From the NCBI GenBank assembly GCA_963682025.1, contig OY821518.1, positions 32,196,032 through 32,260,031 of the forward strand: DNA of 64,000 nucleotides, given 5' to 3'. Position 1 is the first letter of the stretch. Each line of letters starts with the position of its first letter. Below are positions 11,405-23,133 of the stretch, one piece after another. A program made the position numbers and the translations under genes. The notes below the pieces were generated by a model. That model made no database searches. It saw only the letters and a list, made by a program, of their open reading frames with translations, and was not told the origin of the DNA. Origin of the DNA: Cordilura impudica (Eukaryota; Arthropoda; Insecta; Diptera; Scathophagidae).

Positions 11405-13240
11405 TTGTTATTAAAGACAAACTGTAGGCAGAGTTGTTATTAAAGACACACTTTCCAGGAAGTGTGGCAGTCGACAACGAACGGTCGAGTAACAGTCCAA
11501 GAAACCCTAGTCGGGAAAATAGGCAAATAGCAAACGAAATTTGTTCAAGGGAAAGACGAGAATGGGCTTTAGGCACCTTTCAACCCTACAAGTCCTCCGG
11601 AACGGATGGTATTTTTCCTGCCTTATTACAAAAGGGCCTAAAGGGAATTTTACCATTCTTAATAAATATCGGGCGTAGCAGCTTGACCTTAGGGTACATA
11701 CCAGAGGCATGGAGGAGGGCAAAAGTGGTGTTCATACCCAAAGTGGGGAAGAAAGACACTGCACATCCAAAATCCTTCAGACCAATAAGCCTAACATCTT
11801 TCATGTTAAAGACACTTGAAAAAGCAGTGGACAACTATTTAAGATGTGAGATATTACAACAGATGCCTTTGCATCCAAACCAGCATGCGTATAGAGCGGG
11901 CAGATCTACAGAGACCGCTCTTACCAATCTAGTGAGCACTATTCAAAAAGCACTAGATGAGAAGGAAATAGCCGTTTGTGCCTTCCTATATATAGAAGGA
12001 GCCTTTGATAATACTTCACATGATGTAATAGAAAGGGCATTAAACCGAAGAGGAGTAGATTCAGTGACATCAAGATGGATGGTAGAAGTTCTCAACACAA
12101 GATCATCAGAAACATTAGCATAAGGAAACCATAGCCGTCAACACAACCAGAGGATGTCCATAGGGAGGGGTTCTTTCGCCTCTAATGTGGAGTGTGGTTG
12201 TTGACGAACTATTAATGGAACTATCGGAAGCAGGTATAGAATGTCAAGTCTACGCGGAGGATATAGTCATAATAGCAAGAGGCAAGTTCGAGGAAACCCT
12301 TTGTGACATTGTCCAAAGAGGGCTGAGAATTATCAATCAATGGTGTAGGGCAACACGACTGAACATCAATTCGACAAAGACCACTATTGTACCGTTTACC
12401 AAGAGAAGAAAACTTCCAAGATGGAAGGCAATTCAAATTCTAGGAGAAGTCATCGAACCAAAGACAGAGGTGAAATATCTGGGCATAATACTAGACAGCA
12501 AATTGACATGGAAGGCACACGTCAACCATATTACAGAGAAAGCCAAGCGTGCTACAATGATATGTAGAAGGGTAGCGGGTAGAACCTGGAGATGTAAACC
12601 CAGCATCCTATACTGGATGTACTCCATGATGGTCCGTCCAATCGTGACCGGAACCGTGCTGTGGAATAGGAAAAGAAGTATGGGAAGGCGTACGCAAAGA
12701 ATGTGAGAATCATATCAGACAGGAGGTTTTTTCGAGCCACCTAGGCTTAAGGAAATCAAAACTCTTGTTAGGTAACTACAACGGTAAGAGATTTGAGTCA
12801 TGTATCGGACTATCGAAGAACGGACTGAGAATATTAACCGGGATGCTGACTGGTCACTGTAGGCTCAGGGAGCATATGAACAGGTTTTGCGATGAGAAGG
12901 CAGAATCAGCGGAGCACATACTGGGGGATTGTGGAGCTTTAATGCATAAGAGGAAAAAGCACCTGGGTTCTTTTCAAATACCAGGGAGCGAAATAAAATC
13001 ACTGGAACCAACCAACATCCTCGAATTTCTGAGGGCTTCAGGATTAGGTGAGTTTTTATAGGGACAAACTGTTAGCAGAGGGCAGTACAATAGATCATTT
13101 GGTCGCAGTACTTTCGTCACCTCTTTTATAAAATTTTGTGTTACCACAAAATCTAATAGTGAAAACTCCCTTTTAATATGTAAAAAAAAATTATTCTCTA
13201 TGTTTTCCAAATATGGCAATATTTTAACAAAAAAATTGAG
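11405..13240 (+). pseudogene. Non-LTR retrotransposon ORF2 remnant
   Basis: A 5'-truncated LINE starts at LLKTHFPGS. Reverse transcriptase blocks follow: SSGTDGIFPALLQKG, RPISLTSFMLKTLEK, AYRAGRSTETAL, a degenerate ...IEGAFDNTSHD block, GGVLSPLMW, YAEDIVI and VKYLGIILDSKLTWKAH. It then has a C-terminal TGHCRLREHMNRFC...AEHILGDC region resembling the cysteine motif that ends ORF2 in Jockey/I-group elements. Damage includes a frameshift near 12120, TAG in place of the Gln codon before GGVLSP (12160), YAED instead of the catalytic YADD, and a break near 12705, with an apparent gap between RT and the C-terminal motif. Near the start, GCAGAGTTGTTATTAAAGAC is tandemly duplicated. The tail is T/A-rich near 13240. 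The clade is not assigned. Confidence 0.85.
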
Positions 13241-13470
13241 AGAGCTTTTTTTTTTTTTTTTGGTTATAATTTTGTTACTCCATCCGACCTATACGGCCAC
13301 AATGAAATATTATTTGGCCAGTTAAAAGAAACTATACAGCCATCTCCAATTAGCAAGATTTAATGCGTATATCCACCCTACACCACCATTACCTTCGCAA
13401 TTGAGGTTAGGGCGAGCTATTTAATTTGCAAAAACTTAAACTAAATTAAACGAGAGGTTATGTCATATAG

Positions 13471-14286
13471 AAGTTATGTATGTATATTAGCTATGGAATA
13501 GTGCGCGAATTCTCGATTTTTATACGGCGGAACCTCTTATTTTGTGAGGTTCGGTAAAAAAATGCTGGAGCCAAAAAATGGTGGTGGTGGGGTCAGGTTT
13601 AACCGTCCCGCATTGGGGTCAAAGTTCAGGAAAATTTGGAAAAAATGTACAACAGTCCTCCTAACTACCAAGGGGTTGTCGTTAGGGGGTTGGGATGTAT
13701 GGCAGACCCTCATGAATTTCTTTTGCCAACATTTTCTCCGAACATACTTACCTCCTTTCTCCACTCCTTCGGGGGGCTCCCGTACAAATTTTTAATTACC
13801 CCCTTATTACTCCGTATAATGTTCCCGAAGCCCTAACTTCACCAGGGTCACCCCTAGGGGGTTAGAATGTATGACGGATCTCCAGGAAAATCTTTTCCGA
13901 ACATTTTCTTCGAACATACTTACCCCCTATTTTCTCTCCTTAGGGGGGCTCCCATACAAACTGCACCAAAACCCTCCCTCAATATGAGAAAAACCGCCCT
14001 ACCTGTCAAGGAGTTGTCCATAGGGGAATATGATGTATAGCGGACCTTCATGATTTTTTTTCCCCAATATTTTCTCCAAACATACTTACCCCCTACCTCC
14101 CCTCCTTATATCGGCTCCCATACAAAATGCACCAAATATTGGGATGAATCAAATCAATTTATTTTTATCGTGGGACGGATATTTCTTGCGATTGGCATCG
14201 ACGACCTGAAGCAAGAATTGTTTCTCATTTTCGTTTCGACATAAAACATTGTTGTAATCGTGCATTAATTTGACACCTCTCTCTGT
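13471..14286 (+). repeat. Left long inverted repeat
   Basis: It is the inverted partner of 16778-17602. The transposase stop codon lies inside this arm (14149), so the last ~135 bases of coding sequence are part of the inverted repeat. Frames on the opposite strand within it are by-products of the subrepeats. Confidence 0.9.
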
Positions 14287-16660
14287 AGAGTCGTTAACAA
14301 CATGCAAGGTGCTTACGATCTGCTTCGCTTTGTTGCAGTCTTCCCGGTTTTCCCAGGTTTTTCGATCGGTTGAAATGAACTCATTTGGTAATCCAAAGCG
14401 ATCGAATAATTTAACTGTGTCTCTCGTCACGAAATGGCTCAAATCTTTTGCAATGAATTCTTTCACTTGTTTCGAATTCAATCCAATTTTTTTCACGCCT
14501 TTGGAGCCGACAACAATAGGTGAACGTGAACAAGCAGACTTAACGCCTCATCCTCGCTCTCTTCCTCCTCAGTGCCTTCTCCCTCGTTTTCCTCGTCATC
14601 AGATTGAGATTCTACATTTTCGTCGTCTTCTTGGAATGAAAGAATTACATTCGCCATTTTTTGCTTGATATTATGGGAAACGTTGTTATCGAATAGTGCA
14701 AGAGCCACAGTTTCAGCACTGATGTACCAAAGGTGATTGCACAATTTATCCACTACTTTCTGTGACACATTTCCATCAATTGATGCATATGCGACTGCCG
14801 CTTTAAAAAAATTGAAGTCTTGATTGGGTGCCTCGACAGCCGTGGTGCTGCCAAACCAAGCTTTCACATAAAGTGTCACGATAAATATGCAAATACCGCG
14901 AAGCTTCTCTAATTCAATTTCGGTTAAATTGAAATGTTTTCGAAAAAGAAACATTTTTATGCAGTATATGGCCGTGGCCATCCATCGGGCATGGCTGGTA
15001 GGTCCTGGAGCGCGGAAATGGTAACTGGGAATGTTTTCTCCAAGAAATAATAAAACGATCTGCAGGAATTCTCTGTAGTCTGCTTTGGGATGTTTCTCTT
15101 GTAGCTGAGCCGAACAAAATGATTTGATTTCAATCAGAACATTAACAGGTATTTTCATAGCGACTTTATCGTCTGTTATGCCACTGGTATATCGTTTGTC
15201 TTTCATCATTTCCCAATCACATTTAAATCGAGCAAACAAAGGCACACCTGGAGCTGACGTTTTACCGAATTTGGCATCGAACACCTCTTTCAATACCAGT
15301 TCGTAAATATGATGTCTGCACGGTAGGTATAAAAGATCTCGTTCCAATAACTGTTCAAGAATGAGTGACGCACCATGGAACGAGCCAGTGTTTGTTGAAC
15401 TTGTATCGAAGGAAATGGCCTGAACGCGGTCAGATATTTCCCAATCTAACAAAAGGCCATACACCGACTCCGCGGTACGTTTTCCTTTTCCTTTTCCTGC
15501 CGAAACAATCGGGATGCCCAATAGCTGCTCTTTTCCGTCATATGTGGCAATAACGGGAAGTCGATCAATTTTGTCTTTGCCTTGCAAGTCCGGTAATAAT
15601 TTCCCATCCCAATGAACTGTTACAAATTTTGCTTCAGTCAGCTGAAAAACAATGAATAAGGAATATATGTACATAAAAATTTGATACTCACTTCCGGTCG
15701 GGCAACAATTACCTGTGGATTTGCTTTCATGAATTCAACAATCTGTTCTCGATTTTGCGAACGGCATTCCCGAATGGACGCACGATTAATAATGTAGTTC
15801 CTTGGATCGCACCCAAACGCACGAGCCGCCGAAATAAAAAAAAGGGAACTGCTGCTACGTCACTTACTTTACATCTGTCCAGAGTAGATACCAGTTCGCT
15901 AGTAATGCATTTGATTTTTCCACGTGTTCCTTTTTTTTTTCTTGGACGCAAAGACATTTCAGTATGCTCGTTATCAATTGCGTTTGGATCACTGTCTATT
16001 TCAGTCGAATCGGTAGATGAGAGTCTCTCAACTAAAATTACACCAACATAAGAGGTTGCTTTACTCTCAATGTAACAAAAACTCACCCGCAGTTGCGATC
16101 TGCGCATCATGTTTAGCGCGTTTTACTCGCAATTCATTTTGCGTTTCACGTTCCTGACGTCTTTTTTGCTGACGGAATAAGCTTGCGTCAACACCGAGCA
16201 TACATCCCGGCCGGCCTTTCAACATTTGCTGACGCAAGAATTCGGCGTCTTCCTCGTTCACAATCATTTGCAATGCGTCCTCATGTTGAATGTCAAACAA
16301 ATTATCCAAATCCTCAACAAAATCCTTTTCTTTCTTTTGTTGTGTTTGGGACTTTTTTCTATGTGTACTCTTTTGCAGGACTTCCCATTCGCCGTGCAAA
16401 GATAACACTTTCTTTTTGACATCGTGTTTGTACTTCGTTGGGATAAACGCTTGACGCCAAAATATCATTACCGTATCGGTCACTAAGTCTGCGCTGTCTT
16501 CGTTCTTCAATCCGCGGATTCGAGTGCCATAGAAAAACATTTTTAATACTTGTTTTTTAGACGGCAATTTCGTTCCCAATATGTTCGCACATGGTTGGCC
16601 GACCAAATTAATTTCGGTTTTGGATCTCAAATTGCTCGTACTCGACTTTTTCGATGCCAT
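14149..16660 (-). pseudogene. hAT-like transposase, multi-exon, frameshifted
   Basis: Exon 1 is 16087-16660 (MASKKSSTSNLRSK), intron 1 is 16032-16086 (55 bp), exon 2 is 15692-16031, intron 2 is 15642-15691 (50 bp), and exon 3 runs from 15641 leftward. Both introns have GT-AG ends and conserve phase. Two single-base frameshifts are visible. One is in a T8 run near 15830, after which frame is regained at SAARAFGCDPRNYI. The other is near 14510, after which it continues VVGSKGVKKIGLNSK to the stop at 14149. Motifs are HWDGKLL (about 15610), SFDTSSTNTG (about 15405), CRHHIYE (about 15315), and ARW (about 14990). The order D, D, CxxH, RW recalls the hAT fold. From memory, similar uncharacterised proteins are common in arthropods. 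Both shifts could be homopolymer assembly errors, in which case the gene would be intact. Confidence 0.75.
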
Positions 16661-16777
16661 TTTGAATATGATTAAGAATTCTTAATTTTCACTCACACAA
16701 AAAACCGGTTATGTTGTTTTCACCAAAGTAGGATTCACACTGAAAATAAGAAAGAAAGAACGATAAAAATAAACACT

Positions 16778-17602
16778 GCAGAGAGAGGTGTCAAATTAAT
16801 GCAGGATTACAACAATGTTTTATGTCGAAACGAAAATGAGAAACAATTCTTGCTTCAGGTCGTCGATGCCAATCGCAAGAAATATCCGTCGCACGATAAA
16901 AATAAATTGATTTGATTCATCCCAATATTTGGTGCATTTTGTATGGGAGCCGGTATAAGGAGGGGAGGTAGGGGGTAAGTATGTTTGGAGAAAATATTGG
17001 GGAAAAAAAATCATGAAGGTCCGCCATACATCATAATCCCCTAGGGACAACTCCTTGATAGGTAGGGCGGTTTTTCTCATATTGAGGGAGGGTTTTGGTG
17101 CAGTTTGTATGGGAGCCCCCCTAAGGAGAGAAAATAGGGGGTAAGTATGTTCGAAGAAAATGTTCGGAAAAGATTTTCCTGGAGATCCGTCATACATTCT
17201 AACCCCCTAGGGGTGACCCTGGTGAAGTTAGGGCTTCGGTAACATTATACGGAGTAATAAGGGGGTAATTAAAAATTTGTAGGGGAGCCCCCCGAAGGAG
17301 TGGAGAAAGGGGGTAAGTATGTTCGGAGAAAATGTTGGCAAAAGAAATTTATGAAGGTCTGCCATACATCCCAACCCCCTAACGACAACCCCTTGGTAGT
17401 TAGGAGGACTGTTGTACATTTTTTTCCAAATTTTCCTGAACTTTGACCCCAATGCGGGATGGTTAAACCTGACCCCACCACCACCATTTTTTGGCTCCAG
17501 CATTTTTTTTACTGAACCTCACAAAATAAGAGGTTTCGTGATGTAAAAAATCTATACTAAGAATTTCCATATAACACTATTCCATAGCTAATGTATATAA
17601 CC
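16778..17602 (-). repeat. Right long inverted repeat
   Basis: It mirrors the left arm, including a duplicate of the transposase 3' coding end (16782-16914) on the opposite strand. The duplicate cannot be translated as part of the gene. Confidence 0.9.
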
Positions 17603-18375
17603 TAAATGCATGCCGATCAGCAACCACGATAACCAAAAAGCAAACACCGAAACGTGTTTTCTTTTATCCGAAATAATAGAAAAGACGAAAACGACCTTTC
17701 CTCGTTGGAGCGCGAATTACTAATGTGAGAGAGCTTTATATACCAACTCTTGAAATAAACAAAAATCATCTGTTAGGCGGATCAACCCAAAGAATTTGCT
17801 GAAATAATTTGGTATTAAGTTTAACAAATTGTTTACTTTTTCAAATGTTTTGTTTACATTTATTATGAATACTTAAACCGAGGTGGAGGGTATCAAAGAT
17901 TCGGCACAGCCGAACTTAACACTCTTACTTGTTTCTCATAAATTTGCAATTCAAAGTGTTATGATTGTAACTAAAGTTTTAATGTTTTTGGTAAAATATT
18001 TGTGTAATAATATGATGTTTTTTTATAATTAAATAGACAAAATCCCCAGAAGAAATCGACAAAAAATCGAAGAAACGTCGGGAAAAATTGTAATGAAATT
18101 GAAGTTTTAATTACAAAAAGGAAAAAAATTTTAGGTCTTACTAGCTAAATAAAAATAAATGAAAGAAAAAAAAAATGTCTTTACGTTTATTTCTATATTC
18201 CAAACTTAAAATTTTTATATTTTTATTCTGATTCAAAAAATTACGGCGTCTTTTCTATTTTTGTATTTTATCGTATTCTCCGTAGTTATTGCAAAGTGTT
18301 GTACCAACACAAAGAATTCATTTTAATTTTTGATTAAAGTAATGCAATGATTTAATTATTATTTTTTTTTTGTAG
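17603..18375. other. Non-coding, probable intron of the galactosyltransferase gene
   Basis: It contains a DINE-type terminus at 17878-17936 (GGTGGAGGGTATCAAAG, hairpin TTCGGCACAGCCGAA, ACACTCTTACTTGT), the same terminus seen at 47448 and 52881. A T-rich tract ending TGTAG at 18375 is the splice acceptor. Confidence 0.6.
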
Positions 18376-19457
18376 CTCCCGATACTGATGGTGTACCCAA
18401 ACCTCTCTTAGCAGAGGCCGGCAATGATGAAAACAACTTAATTGAGGATGATGACCGCGATGAAGCTCTGCCACCATCAGTAATAATGAAAATAAAAGCA
18501 GGTGCCTCACCAGTTGTTGGAGCAGATACAAATAATGAAGCGAAAAATGCAGCAGCACCACCTAATTTACCTAAAGTAACGTCCACGACAAAAAAGGTAG
18601 CCAAAGTTGCGGCCGATCCAGCACAAGGAATACCAACACATCAAATCTACGAATCCGGACATATGAATGAAGAAATCGATACAAATCAAATATGTCCAAA
18701 TGAAGGTGAGAACTTAAAACTTCTAATACTGATAACATCAGCACCGACGCACACCGAGGCAAGATTAGCCATACGTCAAACATGGGGTCACTTTGGCACG
18801 CGCAGAGACGTTTCGACTGCTTTCATTTTGGGTAGAACACCAAACGCCACCATAAATACAGCATTGACACAGGAAAATATGATCTATGGAGATTTGATAC
18901 GAGGCCATTTTCTTGATTCCTACAACAACTTGACACTGAAAACACTCTCATTTCTCGAATGGGTCGATAAATATTGTATCAAAACTAAATATATTTTGAA
19001 AACTGACGATGATATGTTCATCAATGTACCAAAACTTTTGCAATTCCTCGATACGCACGCTAAAGATAAACGTGTTATCTACGGTAGATTAGCGAAAAAA
19101 TGGAAACCCATACGTAATAAAAAATCAAAATACTACATCTCAACCGGACAATTTAGTGCTGCTGTATTTCCATCGTTTACCACGGGGCCGGCTTATGTTA
19201 TGACCAGTGATATTGTCCACGAACTCTACGAACGTTCTCTGCAGCAGGTCTACCTGAAGCTGGAGGATGTCTTCACTACGGGCATAGTGGCCCAACAGCT
19301 GAACGTTAAACGTGTACATGTTAATGAATTCTTAAATAGACGTATTGCTTTCAATCCTTGCAATATAAGAAAATCAATATCAGTTCATATGATTAAGGCG
19401 AATGAACAATTTGACTTGTGGAAAAAATTACTGGACCAGACAACAAAATGTAAATAG
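18376..19457 (+). CDS. Beta-1,3-galactosyltransferase family (GT31), terminal exon
   Basis: GT31 enzymes transfer galactose or N-acetylglucosamine in beta-1,3 linkage to glycan acceptors in the Golgi lumen. An open frame follows a TTTTTTTGTAG acceptor. Numbering from the first ATG at 18486 gives 323 residues. Visible family blocks are LLILITSAPTHTEARLAIRQTWG-type sequence at 79-101, DSYNNLTLKTLSFLEW at 144-159, the metal/UDP-sugar DDD motif in KTDDDMFINV at 172-181, TTGPAYVMTSDIVHELY at 232-248 and LEDVFTTG at 259-266. There are N-glycosylation sequons at 120 and 148. The frame stays open upstream of the ATG to the acceptor. The type II membrane anchor expected of the family is absent, so 5' exons must lie outside the visible sequence. 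Brainiac or a CG8668-like paralogue are possible relatives; the orthologue is not resolved. Confidence 0.93.
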
Positions 19458-20562
19458 TATTTTAATTTAAGAATTTTTTAAATTTATACAAACAAACATT
19501 ATTTCGCAAAAAACAACAACAACAACAACTACAAAACTCACTTTATATTTGTAAAAAAAAAAAAAAAAATTCAAATGAAAATTCAAATCGGAAAATATAA
19601 CAAGTTAAACTTTAGTTAAATTTTAAACTCATTATTGTGTATATTTTATAAGCCATTTAATGTGTAATTAGACATAAAACACATACAACAACTAAACTAA
19701 CTAAGAAGAAACTTAAACGTTTTAATTAAAATTATTATTTCAATTAAGCCAAAAGTTGGTAAATATTTTATTTGTATTAAAAAATTATTCTTAATTTTAA
19801 TTTTAAAATTAATAATTCGAATATCAAAACTGTTGAATAATTTGATTTCTGTGATCATTTAAAAATATAAATAGATTTGGAGTTAAGAACGGAAATAGCC
19901 ATTTTTTAAAAAATTATGACGAATGCCAACAAAATTTACAGTCAGTCACAAGCTTAGGCTTAAATATTTTTTCTAGATCAGTTATTCCTTTTTTTTTCTC
20001 TTCAAGCCCAATACTTTTTAACATTGAACTAATGTTTTGTGAGGATAGCTACGGTCGGCAAAGCATTGGCCAAGCACTTTTATGGTCGTTACCAATATAA
20101 TTGTTAGTACTGTACAAAACTTCCATAATGAAAATAACTATAAATAATCGAGCCATATATTTTGAAAGCGATGGTGAAATAAAACGTAATCAACCACTTT
20201 ATAAGATGATAATGAAGCAACTGACCTTTGTATTGTACAGTGCTTTGTCAACTCAGATGGCTAAATAAAGAAATCATGAGTTCCCAACTGCCAAATGATC
20301 TCACGATATTTGTCTGGCGTAATCCTGAATCTCAACACAATTTGCGTAGTATGTTTTTTGACATATTCTAACATAACAGTGCCCACGACCTTTTTCGGCA
20401 TTTGCAGATGAATGTGACATCGTAATGCGATCATATTCGTCAGTTTAGCCAACATATCGAATTCCTCAGTGAAATGAATTAGCTTCGGAAATGCATATTT
20501 GAGTAAATTCAAGTTGAACTGTACGATTTTCAGTAAAAATTTACTTTGATGATGGCGATTTT
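19458..20562. other. 3' flank of galactosyltransferase gene
   Basis: AT-rich, with CAACAA repeats near 19515. An 84-codon frame on minus at 20261-20512 (ending FRITPDKYREIIWQLG) has unbiased composition, but I do not recognise it and found no supporting exon. No other feature was seen. Confidence 0.5.
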
Positions 20563-21060
20563 TATACCCTACACACCATTGTAAAGAGGGTATGTATCAA
20601 TCAGTTTGTCATTCCGATAGTAAAGCATCGAAAAATAAATTTGCTACTCCATAAAGTATATGCATATATATTATTGATCCTTATTACAACTCATTCACAA
20701 AATAAACACTATGCCTAAGTAAAATTAGGACAATATTATTTGTCACTATTTCGAGCAGCTTGCTATTTAAATGGGTTTGTCATTCCGATTGTAAAGCATC
20801 GAAAAATAAATTTGCTACTTCATAAAGTATATGCATATATATTCTTGAGCCTTATTACAACTCTAGTGGATATAGGGATGTTTGTCTGTCTGTTGAATTC
20901 ACGCTCATTCACAAAATAAACACTTTTCCTAGGTAAAATTACGACAATATTATTTGCCACTATTTCGAGCAGCTTGCTATTGAAAATGGGTTCAATCGAG
21001 CATCATTGTGCCAAGATATGGCCTATAATGTGGAGACACCTCTTAAAAAATTTTAAACAC
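20563..21060 (+). mobile_element. DINE-1-like element with internal duplication
   Basis: TATACCCTACACACC, AGAGGGTATGTATC, CATAAAGTATATGC and TTGATCCTTATTACAACTC are diagnostic of the family. A block from GGTTTGTCATTCCGAT to the 'TTCACAAAATAAACACT' segment is repeated about 180 bp downstream (first near 20605, again near 20777). Confidence 0.65.
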
Positions 21061-21162
21061 AGTCCGTTTGTTGTAATAGTTTAGTGGATAATTATTATTT
21101 CCAACATAACTGTTGTTGTATAACAATCTAAAAACACCAACAAACACAACTTCGCATCAGTT

Positions 21163-22055
21163 AAGGTGCTATTATACGACGTGGTTTTTTACATACATAT
21201 CGCACCTGTACCTCTAAAGTGAGCCAACTCAAAATTTACAAATTTTCAGTAGAGGCAAAAAACGGTTTTTTTTTTTAATATTTACTATAAAATTTAAAAA
21301 CAGTTGTTTCATTGTAAAGAATTGCGAATAATAAGCATACAATAGTAGTTGTTTTTGCGATTTTTTCAGTGATCATCAAAAATAACAAGTTTTTGGGTGG
21401 AACTCAAAATATGTCTTTTTAGTGGATTCTAAAGAAGCTACTCTTATAACACAAAGAGGGTTACAACCGTATTTTTTTGCGATAGAAAAATCGATGTAAG
21501 ATTTTTATAGTGGATAGATATGACCACTGTATACCGTTTTCTTGCAAAAAGTTAAAATTGAAAAATTTTGAGTTGACTCACTTTAGAGGTACAGGTGCGA
21601 TATGTACCGTCAAATTTTCCCACTGCAAAAATTGTACACATCGTGTGATAAATATGAAACATGGCATATGTACTACAATACATGTGGAAAGTCATGTAAA
21701 TTTTTTAATTAGAACAGGTTCTATTTTGACATGACAAAACATATGAAAATACAACACTGCTTGTGCCGAAAGAAATATTGAGTAAATGAAATAGATTAAT
21801 ATTAAAAGAAAAATTAATTGTTTAATATTAATTAACAATTAAAAAATATATAAAATATATAACTTTATTTTTAACAATTAATTTTGTAAATTCACAAATT
21901 AAAAAATCAGCTGTTGTTTACATTTAGAGGTTATGTCATACGGAAAGTGTGATAGCAAAAATTATGAATCATATATAAAACAACAATTTTGACAGACATA
22001 CGGAATTACATTTGGATAAAAAAGTGACGGTATTTATGGGTTCGTTGTACATGTG
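21163..22055 (-). mobile_element. MITE family R, copy 1 (hosting a TA-MITE)
   Basis: It shares its sequence, inverted, with 31559-34398 once inserted elements are removed. Both copies are about 460-490 bp after subtraction. Ends resemble AAGGTNCTATTATAYGAYGTG followed by ACATATGTACTGTCA, inverted at the other end. No coding. A 401-bp MITE sits at 21200-21600. Confidence 0.7.
21200..21600 (+). mobile_element. 401-bp MITE, TA target site, copy 1
   Basis: Inverted termini TCGCACCTGTACCTCTAAAG are flanked by TA on both sides. The inverted repeats extend about 40 bp (through ...CAACTCAAAATTT). The empty site is visible in the second R copy near 34365 (TTTACATATGTACTG). A second copy lies at 52030-52432 in opposite orientation. 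The TA duplication suggests Tc1/mariner mobilisation. Confidence 0.9.
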
Positions 22056-22169
22056 GGAAATTATTTTTTTTTTTCAATTATTGTTTTTTTTTTTATAATT
22101 CACATTATAAATTTTTTGTTTGTTTCCGATTTAATTTTTAAATTATTTTGTTTACCTTTTGTTATAAAT

Positions 22170-22600
22170 AGTGAAATAAGTAGACGAATTTAACACTTGT
22201 TTTTTTCTTAATTTTTCAGAAGTATTTTTAAAGATATTATACACGTGTTTCAGGATAAATATTTTAAAAATTTTCGAAATTGAAAAACACACATGTGCAC
22301 GGTGGGTTTTAAGAAATTTAAATTTTTTGGAAAACCACCACGGACATTTTTGATGGATAAGGTTTTGGGATATGTCTGGAGTAAAAAAATGCACACCCCA
22401 AAATCGCTGCACCTGCACTTTTTTTATTAGCGCATTTGAATTTTTTTGCATTTTATGCATTTATACATTCAAATCTATGTTCTCTGGTTGAGCTAATTTC
22501 AAAAACTAAATTGAGTTTTTGAAAAATAGATGATAGAGTAATGTTAAAAAATAATTAAGCCATAAACAGATATATGTATGTATATAACTTCATTTTTGTT
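22170..22600 (-). repeat. Dispersed repeat family R2, undisturbed copy
   Basis: It matches 24595-27360 inverted, minus the two elements inserted there. Shared blocks include ACGGTGGGTTTTAAGAAAT, GGATAAGGTTTTGGGATAT and TTTTTATTAGCGCATTTGAA. It serves as the empty-site reference for the mariner and PIF/Harbinger insertions. Confidence 0.75.
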
Positions 22601-22634
22601 ACTTAAATAATGATCGAAAAATATTAATATTAAA

Positions 22635-22997
22635 CTAGCAGATTCCAGCCCTCGAAATTCGAGTGCAAATTCTAGAAAATTTTATTTTTTCATTAAATAA
22701 AGACCCTAAAGCTATGCCAATTCACAACTCAACACAAAAAACAATCTCATTTTTATTACAAACACATTAACAAATTTAATAAACACACACATAGCATTGT
22801 ATAATTTTATGTATGTGTTAGTAGCAACTTTAAATGCTATTTACTCAAAATAAAGGAAAAAATTTAAAAATCTGTAAATCTGCAAAACGGCTAACAAGAA
22901 ATACCTTTCAAATAATATACCTTTGGTCAAAATCGGGATAAAACGGTAGAACAAAACATCGGTCACAAGAAATCGCCTAGCCTATTAATATTATAGA
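22635..22997 (-). mobile_element. Non-autonomous Helitron-like element A, 363 bp
   Basis: Read on the minus strand it starts TCTATAATATTAATAGGC after A and ends with hairpin CTCGAATTTCGAG then GGGCTGGAATCTGCTAG before T. 5' TC, a 3' hairpin plus CTAG, and an A/T host dinucleotide without target duplication fit a Helitron. No coding. Confidence 0.75.
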
Positions 22998-23133
22998 TGA
23001 ATGCATTTTTCAAAGAAATTTTTATTAATATTTCATTTCATTTAAATATATTTATTTTTAACTTAAATGTGACAGCTATTGTATTCGCAAACTGCTCTTA
23101 ATATACGTGCAGAATAGTCAGGGTGTAATTTAC

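Larger units (their letters stand above)
13471..17602 (-). mobile_element. Transposon with ~0.8-kb terminal inverted repeats
   Basis: About 13471-14286 and 16778-17602 are inverted copies of one another, recognisable from AGCTATGGAATAGTG at the outside to GAGAGAGGTGTCAA at the inside. Each arm contains about three diverged ~190-bp subrepeats marked by AACATACTTACCCCC and GGGGGGCTCCC. The ~2.5-kb centre holds one transposase gene on the minus strand. Long arms built of subrepeats are a foldback-type architecture. Exact outer ends and a target duplication could not be fixed. Confidence 0.85.

Noticed and set aside
13544..13836. Frames within the long inverted repeats
   Set aside because: They recur mirrored in both arms, overlap in several frames and follow the subrepeats.
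18352..18604. Frames on minus across the galactosyltransferase exon
   Set aside because: Antisense shadows of a well-supported GT31 exon.
20261..20512. 84-codon frame on minus (MNLLKYAFPKLIHFTEEFDM)
   Set aside because: Composition looks protein-like but I recognise no family and see no splice partner or flanking element.
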